Assembly: GCA_036264135.1 (NCBI GenBank)
Contig: DATARN010000064.1
Coordinates: 67,910-131,909, forward strand
From: DATARN01 sp036264135
GTDB lineage: Bacteria > Actinomycetota > Acidimicrobiia > Acidimicrobiales > Palsa-688
Direction: 5' to 3'
Length of the DNA stretch: 64,000 bases
Shown here: piece after piece, positions 42,792 through 50,997 of the stretch
Numbering within the stretch: position 1 is the stretch's first letter
Layout: each line of letters begins with the position of its first letter
Program-made: the position numbers and the translations under genes
Notes under the pieces: model-generated
Told to the model about the DNA's origin: nothing
What the model saw: the letters and a program-made list of their open reading frames with translations, nothing else
Database searches by the model: none

Positions 42792-44120
42792 CTACAGGCG
42801 GGACGTCGCCGTCATGGCCAGTTGGAGCAGCTTCTGGCTCGGTGCATCGGGTGAGAACGGCTGAATGGTCAGCAACACCAGGTTCGTCCCCTTGAGCACC
42901 CGCAGGGTCCCGCCGTCGTAGTAGGCGGCGTCACCGAGCCCCGGTACGTCCTTGGCCGTAGCGCTGCGCGACCCGTCGAAGGACTGGCGGGCTCCCGTCC
43001 GGGCCACGTCGACGATCAACTCCTGGTGGCCGTCGTCGTACACGCAGGCTCCGAGGACGTAGTGGGGCACCCCAGCGGTGTCGCCGAAGGCGGCCGAGGC
43101 GTCGTCGGGGGTGACGACCCGGCAGGCGTCGGCCGAGGAGGACACCGCCGCCGGCGGAGCGACATGGTGGTTCGAGCCGGACACCGCGATCACGGTGATC
43201 ACGGTGATGATGACGAGGCCGGCGACCGCCAGCGAGACGGCGGTGATCAGCGGGGAGCTGGGCCCTGTCCGCGGTACCGGCAACTCCAGGCGTCCCCGGG
43301 ACCGAGACCGCACGCTTTTGCGCTCCCGCGCTGGAGGCGGCGGCGGTGTCGAGACCGGCGGCGCGGCGGGGCTCGAAGGCGGCGGCGGGGCCCCGCGGAA
43401 GCTGGCGAAGCGGTCCGTCGCCCCGCCGCTCGGCGGCGGGGTCCAGCCCCCAGCGGGCGGTGGGGGGTGCGGCCAACCCGCGGCGGGCGTGGCTTCGGGC
43501 GGCGACGGTGGGGCGGTGCCGTTATGGGGTTCTCGCAGGCCGACGGTGGGTGTGGCGTCCTCCGCCTCGACGCCGGCGGGAGGCGGCGGCACGTCGGACG
43601 GCGGAGTGACCGTGGTGGGCGCGCCGGCCTGCCCGTAGCGGCGCCACGGTCGGGTGGATGTCGGCGACGTCGCCCGACCGGCAACGGCGTCGCGCAGGCT
43701 GATCACCGCCGGTCCCGCCGGCTCGGCCGGCATCTCGGCCGGGGGGGCAGCAGCAGGCGCCGCGCCAGCAGGCGCCTCAGCCGGCGGGACGGCCGCCGAC
43801 GACTCGGCGGCAGGCGCCTCCGCCGGGCCAACGGGAGCCGGACCAACGGGAGCCGGGGGAACGGGAGCCGGAGGGGGCGCGGCTGTCGCCCCTTCGACCA
43901 GCGCGATCTTGTACGTCCGCAGTCCCCGCATGTCGCGGGTGATGAGACCATCGGCTTCCATCTGGGCCAACAGGGCACTGAGCGCCGCCGGCCTGTCTAC
44001 GCCAATCGAGCGGGCCATCTGGTCGGTGAGGCCACGCCCTGCGGCGTCCTCGACACTGCCCCCGTGTTCGGCCAGATAGGTGCGGACCCTCCCCTCGTCT
44101 GCCTCGTTGTATTCGGCCAT
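42792..44120 (-). CDS. Winged-helix, Pro-rich linker, single-span protein with extracellular domain, 442 aa
   Basis: Four parts can be seen. Residues 1-75 look like a winged-helix domain (LTDQMARSIGVDRPAALSALLAQ then LITRDMRGLRTYKI). About 195 residues are Ala/Pro-rich. A membrane span follows near residue 295 (LITAVSLAVAGLVIITVITV). The C-terminal 110 residues form an extracellular domain with two Cys and the pattern VPGLGDAAYYDGGTLRVLKG, similar to DUF3558-like lipoprotein domains. The family is not identified. The order suggests a membrane-bound sensor or regulator, or an envelope protein whose N-terminus only resembles a DNA-binding fold. Confidence 0.65.
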   Translation of the reverse strand: MAEYNEADEGRVRTYLAEHGGSVEDAAGRGLTDQMARSIGVDRPAALSALLAQMEADGLITRDMRGLRTYKIALVEGATAAPPPAPVPPAPVGPAPVGPAEAPAAESSAAVPPAEAPAGAAPAAAPPAEMPAEPAGPAVISLRDAVAGRATSPTSTRPWRRYGQAGAPTTVTPPSDVPPPPAGVEAEDATPTVGLREPHNGTAPPSPPEATPAAGWPHPPPPAGGWTPPPSGGATDRFASFRGAPPPPSSPAAPPVSTPPPPPARERKSVRSRSRGRLELPVPRTGPSSPLITAVSLAVAGLVIITVITVIAVSGSNHHVAPPAAVSSSADACRVVTPDDASAAFGDTAGVPHYVLGACVYDDGHQELIVDVARTGARQSFDGSRSATAKDVPGLGDAAYYDGGTLRVLKGTNLVLLTIQPFSPDAPSQKLLQLAMTATSRL

Positions 44121-44228
44121 CTCCTGTCCTCACCATCCCCGCGCGCGACGCGTCGCCGTAGCGGCGGCAACCGTAGCGTCAACGAGTGTTCCCGCGCCTA
44201 CACCATCGCACTGCGCGATCATCGCACC

Positions 44229-44837
44229 ATGGGATTCACCCGCGGTTTCGAGGGGCGGCGCCGCCGAGAACACGACCCGCGCCTCCCTCCCGGCCAGTAC
44301 GACGTGGGTAACGACTGGCCGGTGCTGACCGCCGAACCGACGCCGCACGTCGACACCGCCACCTGGACCTTCAGCATCGACGGTCTGGTCGAGCAGTCGT
44401 TGTCCTGGACCTGGGACGAGATCCACGCCATGCCCGGCTCGGTGTACAACGGCGATATTCACTGCGTCACCACCTGGTCGAAGCTCGGCGTCACCTTCTC
44501 CGGCGTGTCGGTCGACACCCTCTTGGCGGCGGCCAAACCCCAGCCGTCGGCGTCGTACGTGCTGGCCTGGTCGACGACGGGCTACAACACCAACCTGCCG
44601 TTGTCGGACGTGACCGACGGCAAGGCGTGGGTGGTGTGGGACTACGGCGGCCAGCCCCTTCCCGTGGTCCACGGCGGGCCGGCGAGGCTGCTCGTCCCCC
44701 ACCTCTATTTCTGGAAGAGCGCCAAGTGGGTGACCCGTCTGGAAGTACTCGACCACGACGAAGCCGGGTTCTGGGAGCGAAACGGGTACCACGACCGTGG
44801 CGACCCGTGGCAGGAGCAGCGCTACCAAGGTGACTGA
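44229..44837 (+). CDS. Sulfite-oxidase-like molybdopterin oxidoreductase, 202 aa
   Basis: Short molybdoenzyme of the SUOX/YedY fold. It carries the molybdenum-ligand Cys79 in GDIHCVTTW, and the family stretches VDTLLAAAKP, GKAWVVWDYGGQPLP, GGPARLLVPHLYFWKSAKWV and the highly conserved C-terminus FWERNGYHDRGDPWQEQRY. There is no signal peptide. ATG 44229 is chosen because conservation begins MGFTRGFEGRRRR. The next gene, a flavin reductase, starts 8 nt before its stop; the two probably form an electron-transfer pair. The physiological substrate is unknown. Confidence 0.9.
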   Translation: MGFTRGFEGRRRREHDPRLPPGQYDVGNDWPVLTAEPTPHVDTATWTFSIDGLVEQSLSWTWDEIHAMPGSVYNGDIHCVTTWSKLGVTFSGVSVDTLLAAAKPQPSASYVLAWSTTGYNTNLPLSDVTDGKAWVVWDYGGQPLPVVHGGPARLLVPHLYFWKSAKWVTRLEVLDHDEAGFWERNGYHDRGDPWQEQRYQGD

Positions 44838-45597
44838 CGGACCGGGGGCGCCGTCACCACCGGGCGGCGGGCCGGGGGCGTCACCGCCGGCCGGCCGGCC
44901 GGCGGCCCGTGCCTGGCAGCAGGCCACCGTCGTCGGCATCCGACCGGAAACCGCCACCGCCTCCACCTTCCGCCTGGCCCTCTCCCGCCCCGCCCCTCAC
45001 CTGGCGGGCCAGCACTTCGTGGTCCGCCTCACCGCCCCTGACGGGTACCAGGCGGCCCGCTCGTATTCGGCGGCGTCGCCCCCGGACGGGTCGAACGAGA
45101 TCGAGCTGACCGTGGAACGCCTGGAGGACGGCGAGGTCTCGTCGTTCCTGCACGATGGGGTCGCGGTCGGCGACACCCTCGAGGTCCGGGGGCCGATCGG
45201 CGGTTGGTTCGTGTGGGCGGGCGAGGCGCCGGCCCTGCTCGTCGGCGGCGGCTCGGGCGTCGTCCCCCTCATGGCGATGCTGCGCCTGGCCCGGCGCGAG
45301 GGCCGGTCGGACCTGGTGCGGCTGGTTGTTTCCGCCCGGACACCGTCCGACCTGTACTACGCCGAGGAGCTGCCGGGACCGGAGACGACGATCGTGTACA
45401 CCCGGGCCACCCCGCCGGCGTGGCCGCGGCCGCCGGGCCACCTGGGCGCCGCCGACCTGCCTCACCCGGTCGACCCGGCGGCGACCGCCTACGTGTGCGG
45501 CTCTTCCGGCTTCGCCGACGCCGCCACCGGACTCCTGATCGGCGCGGGCATGGCCGCCTCCAGCATCCGGGTGGAGCGCTTCGGGCCGTCCGGCTAA
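44830..45597 (+). CDS. FAD/NAD(P)-binding oxidoreductase of the ferredoxin-reductase family, 255 aa
   Basis: Flavoprotein reductase likely passing electrons to the preceding molybdoenzyme. The FAD motif is ARSYSAAS near residue 77, the nucleotide site LLVGGGSGVVPLMAMLRLAR near 135-155, and the C-terminal YVCGSSGFADAATGLL near 220. About 35 Pro/Gly/Ala-rich residues precede the barrel. No 2Fe-2S domain is present. GTG 44830 overlaps the upstream gene by 8 nt. Direct pairing with a SUOX-like protein is common in actinobacteria; the partner role here is from context. Confidence 0.88.
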   Translation: MTDGPGAPSPPGGGPGASPPAGRPAARAWQQATVVGIRPETATASTFRLALSRPAPHLAGQHFVVRLTAPDGYQAARSYSAASPPDGSNEIELTVERLEDGEVSSFLHDGVAVGDTLEVRGPIGGWFVWAGEAPALLVGGGSGVVPLMAMLRLARREGRSDLVRLVVSARTPSDLYYAEELPGPETTIVYTRATPPAWPRPPGHLGAADLPHPVDPAATAYVCGSSGFADAATGLLIGAGMAASSIRVERFGPSG

Positions 45598-45607
45598 AAA
45601 CCGGCCC

Positions 45608-46105
45608 ATGATCACGGTCGTCGAGCACCCGGCGTTGCTCCATTTCTCCTACGAGGACATGCTGCGCTACAGCGGTCCCGGCAGCCCCGCCGGGGTGGCC
45701 GTGGCGTGCCAAGCCATGGCGCGCGCCTTTTCCCTCCTCGATCCTCGAGAGCCCCTGGAGCGGCGGGTCATCGACATCGACACCGCCTTCCGCGGGCCGG
45801 GCGCCCGGGACGCCTTCGAGTTGGTGACCCGGAGCCTGACCGACGGCCGCTACGTCGTCACCACCGAGCTCGAGCGGCCGGAGCGGGGCGTCACGCTGGC
45901 CCAGTTCGTGTTCCGGTTCCGCTACCGGGGCCTGGCCGTCACCCTCCTGGTGCGGCCCGGGATGATCAGCGACGAGTTCATCGCCCTGGCCCGCACCGAC
46001 GGGCGCGGCGAGGAGGAGGAGCGACGGTTCACCGCCCTCAAGGCGGCCCACGCCGAGGCGCTGATGGCGGCCGATCCCGCCGACATCTTCGACGTCGAGG
46101 GCTAA
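45608..46105 (+). CDS. Unrecognised conserved-looking protein, 165 aa
   Basis: I do not recognise the family with confidence. The protein opens with LLHFSYEDMLRYSGPGSPAG, then VACQAMARAFSLLDPREPLE and FRGPGARDAFELVTRSLTDGR, loosely recalling the small-molecule-binding layout of FmdE-like proteins, and ends in an alpha-helical tail. It has normal codon use and no membrane segment. It starts 10 nt after the reductase gene, so it could serve the molybdoenzyme pair. Its 3' end overlaps the convergent purU gene by 4 nt. Confidence 0.65.
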   Translation: MITVVEHPALLHFSYEDMLRYSGPGSPAGVAVACQAMARAFSLLDPREPLERRVIDIDTAFRGPGARDAFELVTRSLTDGRYVVTTELERPERGVTLAQFVFRFRYRGLAVTLLVRPGMISDEFIALARTDGRGEEEERRFTALKAAHAEALMAADPADIFDVEG

Positions 46106-46935
46106 AGAAAGACGACGGTTCGCCGGCCGAGCAGGAACACCCGGCTCTCGCTGTGCGCCTTGACGGCGCGGGACAGCACCACCCGCTCCAGGTCCCGGCC
46201 GATGACGGCCATCTGCTGCGGGGTGTGGGCGTGTCCCACCCGGGCCACGTCCTGATCGATGATCGGTCCTTCATCCAGGTCGGGGGTGACGTAGTGGGCC
46301 GTCGCCCCGATGACTTTGACGCCCCGTTCCCACGCCTGGTGGTACGGGCGGGCGCCCTTGAAGCTAGGGAGAAACGAGTGGTGGATGTTGATCATGCGCC
46401 CCGCCAGTTCCCGGCACAAGTCGTCGGAGACAATCTGCATGTAGCGGGCCAGGACGACGAGCTCGATGTGGTGGTCGGCGACCAGCTTGCGAACCCAGCC
46501 CTCCACCCCCACCGCGGTGTCGCTGCTCTCGAAGGCGATCCCGTAGGCGGTCACGGTGGCGGCCAGGTCCGGGTGGTTAGACACCACCACCGGGATGTCC
46601 ACGGGCAGCTCGCCGGCGTGCCAGCGGTACAGCAGGTCGACCAGGCAGTGGTCGTACCGGGAGACCAGCACGAGGGTCCGGCAGCGCTGGTCCTCCCGCC
46701 GGACGCGCAGCTCGCCGCCCAGGGCCGCGGCCCACTCCTGCAGCGCCGTGGCGATCTCGGCGGGGTCGTCGACGGGCGAATCGAACCGGGTGCGCATGCA
46801 GAACATGCCGGTCGGCAGGTCGCTGAACTGGGCGTTCTCCACGATGTTGGCGTCGAGACGCAGCAGCCCCTCGGCCACGCCGGCGACGATGCCGGGTCGG
46901 TCCGGGCACACGAGAGTGAGGATGTGGCTCGTCAT
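46102..46935 (-). CDS. purU: Formyltetrahydrofolate deformylase, 277 aa
   Basis: Hydrolyses 10-formyl-THF to THF and formate, supplying formate and balancing one-carbon pools. An ACT domain covers residues 1-80 (LTLVCPDRPGIVAGVAEGLL). The formyltransferase-fold domain follows, with the catalytic Asn and His in MINIHHSFLPSFKGARPY and the Asp in DEGPIIDQD. The length is usual. ATG 46935 starts the ACT domain directly. It lies divergently 38 bp from the YbdK-type gene and converges on the unknown 165-aa gene. Confidence 0.95.
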   Translation of the reverse strand: MTSHILTLVCPDRPGIVAGVAEGLLRLDANIVENAQFSDLPTGMFCMRTRFDSPVDDPAEIATALQEWAAALGGELRVRREDQRCRTLVLVSRYDHCLVDLLYRWHAGELPVDIPVVVSNHPDLAATVTAYGIAFESSDTAVGVEGWVRKLVADHHIELVVLARYMQIVSDDLCRELAGRMINIHHSFLPSFKGARPYHQAWERGVKVIGATAHYVTPDLDEGPIIDQDVARVGHAHTPQQMAVIGRDLERVVLSRAVKAHSESRVFLLGRRTVVFL

Positions 46936-46973
46936 CGGTTTGGTTCGGATGGTAAGGGGGGGAAAAGGGACGC

Positions 46974-48077
46974 GTGGCGCGGGGAACGCTCGGGGTCGAA
47001 GAGGAGTACCAGCTGATCGACGCCGAGACCGGTGAGCTGCGGCCCGTCAATGACATCGTGCTCGACGCCGCGGCGCCGGCGCTGGGCGAGAACGTCCACC
47101 CCGAGCTGCTGCGCTGCCAGGTTGAGGTCAGCACCCCGGTCTGCTCGTCGTTGGGCGAACTGGACACCTCACTGCGCCAGTTGCGGCGCCGCCTCAACCA
47201 GGCCGCCGAGCGCTACGGCTGCCGGCTCGGGGCGGCCGGGACCCATCCCACGGCCGACTGGCAGCGACAAGAAGTGACGCCGAGCGAGCGCTACCTCGAG
47301 ATGGCTGGCGAGTTCCAGCAGATCGCCCTGGAGACGCTGATCTGCGGCTGCCACGTCCATGTCGGCATCGAGGACCCCGACCTGCGGATCACCGTCATGA
47401 ACCGCATCCGGCCGTGGCTGCCGACGTTGCTGGCGCTGAGCACCAACTCGCCGTTCTGGGCCGGGCGGGACACGGGCTACGCCAGCTACCGGACCATGGT
47501 GTTCCGGCGCTGGCCGACCACCGGCATGCCGTCCTACTTTGCCGACGCCGCCGAGTACGACCTGGTGCTCGCCGCCATGGTCGACGCCGAGATCGTGGAG
47601 GACGCCACCCACCTCTACTGGGACGTGCGCCCGTCGGCCCGCTTCCCGACCCTCGAGGTGCGCATCGCCGACGTGTGCCTCACCGTGGACGAGGCGGTGA
47701 CATTGGCCGGCCTGGTCCGAGCGATGGCGACCACCGCGTCGTTCGTGGAGCCGTCCGACCGGGAGGTGCGCGGCGAGGTACTGGAGGGTGCCGTCTGGCG
47801 GGCGGCCCGCCACGGCCTGTCCGAGCGGCTCGTCGACCTGAGCGTCGGCCGGCTGCGCCGCGCCGACGATGCCGTCGACCGGTTGCTAGGGACGCTGCGC
47901 CCGGCACTGGAGGAGGCGGGAGATTGGAACCGGGTGGCGGACGGCGTCAAGGAAATCGTGGCCGGCGGCAGCGGCGCCGCCCGCCAGCGGGCGGTGTATC
48001 GCCGGGCTGGATCCCTCCGGGCCGTCACCGACTACATCACCGAGCAGACCGCATCAGGGACCGCCCCTTCCTCATGA
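46974..48077 (+). CDS. YbdK-type carboxylate-amine ligase (GCS2 family), 367 aa
   Basis: ATP-dependent ligase related to glutamate-cysteine ligase type 2, joining a carboxylate to an amine. Features: LGVEEEYQLIDAETGEL at the N-terminus, ICGCHVHVGIED near residue 125, NSPFWAGRDTGYASYRT near 160, and WDVRPSARFPTLEVRIAD near 220, the metal- and substrate-binding core. An AAAGGGA precedes GTG 46974 closely. The true substrate of YbdK-like proteins is generally uncertain, and glutathione or mycothiol roles should not be assumed. Confidence 0.92.
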   Translation: MARGTLGVEEEYQLIDAETGELRPVNDIVLDAAAPALGENVHPELLRCQVEVSTPVCSSLGELDTSLRQLRRRLNQAAERYGCRLGAAGTHPTADWQRQEVTPSERYLEMAGEFQQIALETLICGCHVHVGIEDPDLRITVMNRIRPWLPTLLALSTNSPFWAGRDTGYASYRTMVFRRWPTTGMPSYFADAAEYDLVLAAMVDAEIVEDATHLYWDVRPSARFPTLEVRIADVCLTVDEAVTLAGLVRAMATTASFVEPSDREVRGEVLEGAVWRAARHGLSERLVDLSVGRLRRADDAVDRLLGTLRPALEEAGDWNRVADGVKEIVAGGSGAARQRAVYRRAGSLRAVTDYITEQTASGTAPSS

Positions 48078-48187
48078 TGACGAACCCCGGTGGACGAGTG
48101 CAGCCCTAACCCAGACGCTTGCAAAGACAAACATGTCGCGGTCTGGTCTACAGTGGGCCGCCGACGTGGGGCGGCGAAGGGGGCGGA

Positions 48188-48592
48188 ATGGACGGGTATT
48201 GCTCGCGGCGGGGTTTTCTCATGGGCACGGTTGCCGTGGGGGTGGCGGCCCTGTCGCCCGTTGCCCTGGCCCAACCGGCGGCCGCGCTGGCCACCGCCCC
48301 GGCCAGCACCCTTCGGCGTTCGACCTTTACGCCCCTGCTGGGCGCCTCCTTCAAGATGGCCCACGGCCGGGTAACGGTCCCGGTCACCCTCACCAGCATC
48401 GCTGACCTCCCGGAAGCGCCAGCCGGAGACCAGGGCCGGTTCTCGCTGCGGTTCCTGGCCGCGGGGCGCCTCCCGCTGCCCCAGGACTCGTACTCCTTCA
48501 CCAACGCCAAGCTGTCGGTCACCCTCTTCGTGGTGCCGGTGGGGCCGCCGTCGACATCCCAGCCCTACCTGGCCGTCATCAACAACAGGTAG
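48188..48592 (+). CDS. Tat-exported DUF6916-like protein, 134 aa
   Basis: A twin-arginine signal SRRGFLMGTVAVG at residues 6-18 is followed by a hydrophobic stretch and AQPAAALA. The mature domain of about 95 residues has STFTPLLGASFKM, then FSLRFLAAGRLPLPQDSYSF, and the C-terminal VTLFVVPVGPP and YLAVINNR, the pattern I associate with DUF6916. Function unknown. GGGGCGGA lies directly before ATG 48188, a tight spacing. It is separated by 110 bp from the ligase gene and stands as a single transcription unit or leads the DUF427 gene. Confidence 0.8.
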   Translation: MDGYCSRRGFLMGTVAVGVAALSPVALAQPAAALATAPASTLRRSTFTPLLGASFKMAHGRVTVPVTLTSIADLPEAPAGDQGRFSLRFLAAGRLPLPQDSYSFTNAKLSVTLFVVPVGPPSTSQPYLAVINNR

Positions 48593-48656
48593 TTGGGCCG
48601 AACCGGTCAGCTGACCATGAGGAATGCGTGACGGCGGACGCGATGTTGCCTCTTGT

Positions 48657-48941
48657 ATGGCTCGAGCGACGTGGAATGGAACCGTTCTGGCAGAAAGCGA
48701 CGACACCGTCGTCGTGGAGGGCAACCACTACTTCCCCCGCGACTCGGTAAAGAGCGAACTGCTGGTCGACAGTGCGACGCACACCGTGTGCCCGTGGAAG
48801 GGCACGGCCAGCTACTTCACCGTCGTGGTCGACGGCGCCACCAACCCGGACGCCGCCTGGTACTACCCAACACCCAAGGACGCGGCCAAGCAGATCACCG
48901 ACCGCGTCGCTTTTTGGCGGGGCGTGAAGGTCGAGGCCTGA
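48657..48941 (+). CDS. DUF427 family protein, 94 aa
   Basis: Small beta-rich cytoplasmic protein that matches the DUF427 pattern: ARATWNGTVLAESDDTVVVEGNHYFP, reduced here to its recognisable segments WNGTVLAES and EGNHYFP, then HTVCPWKGTASYFTVVVDG and AAWYYPTPKDAAKQITDRVAF. Relatives often sit beside nucleotide or cofactor genes but have no settled function. ATG 48657 is favoured because similarity starts there, although ATG/GTG codons lie upstream. Confidence 0.87.
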   Translation: MARATWNGTVLAESDDTVVVEGNHYFPRDSVKSELLVDSATHTVCPWKGTASYFTVVVDGATNPDAAWYYPTPKDAAKQITDRVAFWRGVKVEA

Positions 48942-48980
48942 GCGGCCTTCCTGCGGTGCTAAGGAGCGGGGGCCGCCGGC

Positions 48981-49577
48981 TCAGCCGCCCGTGGGAGCCG
49001 CCACCCGGCGCGTGCGCCCCGACAGGATCCAGACCGACGTGGCGACCAGCCAGGCATCGCCGATCGTGAGGCCGAGTCGCTGCAGCAACCCGTGGGCCGG
49101 CCCGGCAAGGGTGCCGGCCAGGCACAGCCCCGACGCCGCCGCCACCGCCACCGATGCCGCCGCCGCCCGGCGATAGCCCAGGGCGGCCAGCGGCCGGGCG
49201 GCCAGCAGGGGCGTGGCCGCCAAGGTGACGTAGCCGATGCCGGCGGCGGCGTTGTGGAGGGCGTCGACGGCAGACGACTCGTTCAGGGGCGCGGCGGCAA
49301 GGCCGACGGCAGCCACCCCGGTGACCAACGCGGTGGTCCACGCCGGACCGGGCAACGCGCTGCGAAGGGCGGCGGCGTAGAGAGGAACGCCGATCCCGAA
49401 GCCGATGAATCCCGCGGTCATCAGGGGGCGGGTCGACGCCCCGATGGCCGCGAGCTGGCTGATGGCGTCGTCGACGACGGAATATCCCTTCGTCCTGGCG
49501 CTGCCCACTACCCACGCCGACAGGAAGGCGGCCGGCCCGGCGACGCCACCCCACGCCGCGCCAGGATGGGCTTTCAC
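48981..49577 (-). CDS. DUF998 family membrane protein, 198 aa
   Basis: Integral membrane protein with six predicted spans. The N-terminal region GPAAFLSAWVVGSARTKGYS, followed by AISQLAAIGASTRPLMTAGF, is the mark of DUF998. Function unknown. GTG 49577 is selected because the first membrane helix begins about nine residues later; the frame continues upstream without similarity. Its start is 8 nt after the stop of the upstream gene, so both belong to one transcript. Confidence 0.85.
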   Translation of the reverse strand: MKAHPGAAWGGVAGPAAFLSAWVVGSARTKGYSVVDDAISQLAAIGASTRPLMTAGFIGFGIGVPLYAAALRSALPGPAWTTALVTGVAAVGLAAAPLNESSAVDALHNAAAGIGYVTLAATPLLAARPLAALGYRRAAAASVAVAAASGLCLAGTLAGPAHGLLQRLGLTIGDAWLVATSVWILSGRTRRVAAPTGG

Positions 49578-49584
49578 CCGCCCA

Positions 49585-50229
49585 TCATGACCGGAGGCGG
49601 CGTTGCAGCTGGACAAAGACCTCGGGGCCGGTGATGGCTTCGATGTCCTCGGCGAGCGACTCGATGACCGGCCGGTCCCCGTGGTAGGCGAGGTCGCCCT
49701 CGGTGCAGCACCACGCCATGGTGTCGCCCTCGGGCCCCCAGTCGGCCCGGTGCCAGCGCCGCACCGTGGCCACCTCGCCCCCATCACCCCGGTCGGTCCA
49801 ATCCACCTTGACCGGCAGCTGCCAGCAGACCGACGGCTTCCACTCCCGGGGTGCCTCGCCGGCCGCCAGCGCCGCCAGGTGGAGTGCGCACCCTGCGCCG
49901 CCGGCGAAATCCGGGCGGTTGAGGAAGATGCACGCCCCGTCGACGACGCGGGTGGCGGCGCGGCTGTCGTCGGCGAAGATGCCGTGTTGCTGGGCCTCGG
50001 CGTGCTGTTGGAACAGGTGGGGATCGAGGGTCGCCGCCAGGGCGCTGATCAGCCGGGCCTCGTCCTCGCCGTCGAACTCGGCGCCGACCGAGCAGCAGCC
50101 CTGCCCGAGCTCGGGCGCCGGCGTGGGCAGGATCCCGAGACAGCCCCGCCCCCAGATGCACGACCAGCGGGAGGTGAGGAAGGCCCGTTCGAACCACCAC
50201 GATGTGGCGCCGTCCTCCACCTCGATCAT
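49585..50229 (-). CDS. Cys-rich putative metal-binding protein of an uncharacterised actinobacterial family, 214 aa
   Basis: The N-terminal half has WWFERAFLTSRWSCIWGRGC followed by GQGCCSVGAEFDGEDEARL, a CxxxxxGC...GCC arrangement that resembles Fe/Zn-chelating YkgJ or DUF3109-like proteins. Later segments include IFLNRPDFAGGAGCALH and WKPSVCWQLPVKVDW. No membrane segment is present. ATG 50229 is chosen because GGAGGAG lies just upstream; the frame extends further 5' into repeat-like DNA. I know no established function. Confidence 0.72.
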   Translation of the reverse strand: MIEVEDGATSWWFERAFLTSRWSCIWGRGCLGILPTPAPELGQGCCSVGAEFDGEDEARLISALAATLDPHLFQQHAEAQQHGIFADDSRAATRVVDGACIFLNRPDFAGGAGCALHLAALAAGEAPREWKPSVCWQLPVKVDWTDRGDGGEVATVRRWHRADWGPEGDTMAWCCTEGDLAYHGDRPVIESLAEDIEAITGPEVFVQLQRRLRS

Positions 50230-50254
50230 GGGCTCCTCCACCGCGCTCACCCTA

Positions 50255-50282
50255 CGACAGAGTTTTTTTGGGCAGGCTGTCG
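50255..50282. promoter_or_regulatory. Inverted repeat CGACAG-N16-CTGTCG between divergent genes
   Basis: Perfect 6-bp arms enclose a 16-bp AT-richer centre that includes seven T. It sits between the Cys-rich protein gene and the reductase/YciI/sigma-factor genes and could be an operator. No regulator is identified. Confidence 0.35.
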
Positions 50283-50343
50283 ATTGGCGGCTCCGGCGTT
50301 CGTATCGACGATGAGAGCCGGCCCCCCCCCCGGCCCCAAGCAA

Positions 50344-50397
50344 CGGCCGGCGCACGCCGGCCCCGAGCAACGGCCGGCGCACGCCGGCCCCGAGCAA
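50344..50397. repeat. Two identical 27-bp tandem repeats, each a hairpin
   Basis: The unit contains the perfect palindrome GGCCGGCG-CA-CGCCGGCC and ends CCCCGAGCAA. A degenerate third copy with a run of ten C (50322-50331) precedes it. The array ends just before AAAAGGAGA, so it would lie in the 5' leader of the reductase gene. Confidence 0.75.
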
Positions 50398-50411
50398 AAG
50401 GAGAGATAACG

Positions 50412-50978
50412 GTGGCAAGGATCGTGGTGACGGAGTTCGTGTCGCTGGACGGCGTGATGGAGGATCCGGGCGGGGCCGAGAAGTACGAACATGGCGGTTG
50501 GACGATGCCCTACTGGAACGACGAGATTGCCAAGTTCAAGCTCGACGAACTGATGGCCAGCAACGGCCTGCTGCTGGGCCGGGTTACCTACGAGGGATTC
50601 GCCGCCGCCTGGCCGTCGATGACCGACGTGTTTGCCGATCGCATGAACTCGATGCCGAAGTACGTGGTCTCGTCGACGTTGGACACACTGTCGTGGAACA
50701 ACTCCCGGCGCCTCGACGGCGACCTGGCGACCGAGGTGGCCGGGCTGCGGGAGCAGCCGGGAGGCGACATCCTGGTCGCAGGGAGCGCATCGGTGGCCCG
50801 CCAGTTGCTGCACCTCGGGCTCGTCGACGAGCTGCGCCTCGTCGTGTATCCCGTCGTCCTCGGCGCCGGCAAGCGGCTGTACGGCGAGGACAGCTACACC
50901 AAGCTGGACCTGGTCGAGAACAAGACGACGCCGACCGGCGCCGTCCTGATGGTCTACCGCCCGGCGTCGCAGTCCTAG
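50412..50978 (+). CDS. Dihydrofolate-reductase-family (RibD C-terminal-like) protein, 188 aa
   Basis: NADPH-binding reductase fold. Features: RIVVTEFVSLDGVMEDPGG, LLLGRVTYEGFAAAWP near residue 55, and the dinucleotide-binding region GGDILVAGSASVARQLL followed by LVDELRLVVYPVVLGAGKRL. This is the large family of YyaP/YwjB-like proteins with no fixed substrate. GTG 50412 follows AAAGGAGA. It is followed after 19 bp by a YciI-type gene and an ECF sigma gene, a grouping seen with group-42 ECF factors. Confidence 0.9.
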   Translation: MARIVVTEFVSLDGVMEDPGGAEKYEHGGWTMPYWNDEIAKFKLDELMASNGLLLGRVTYEGFAAAWPSMTDVFADRMNSMPKYVVSSTLDTLSWNNSRRLDGDLATEVAGLREQPGGDILVAGSASVARQLLHLGLVDELRLVVYPVVLGAGKRLYGEDSYTKLDLVENKTTPTGAVLMVYRPASQS

Positions 50979-50997
50979 TGGGAAGGGAGAGACTTCG

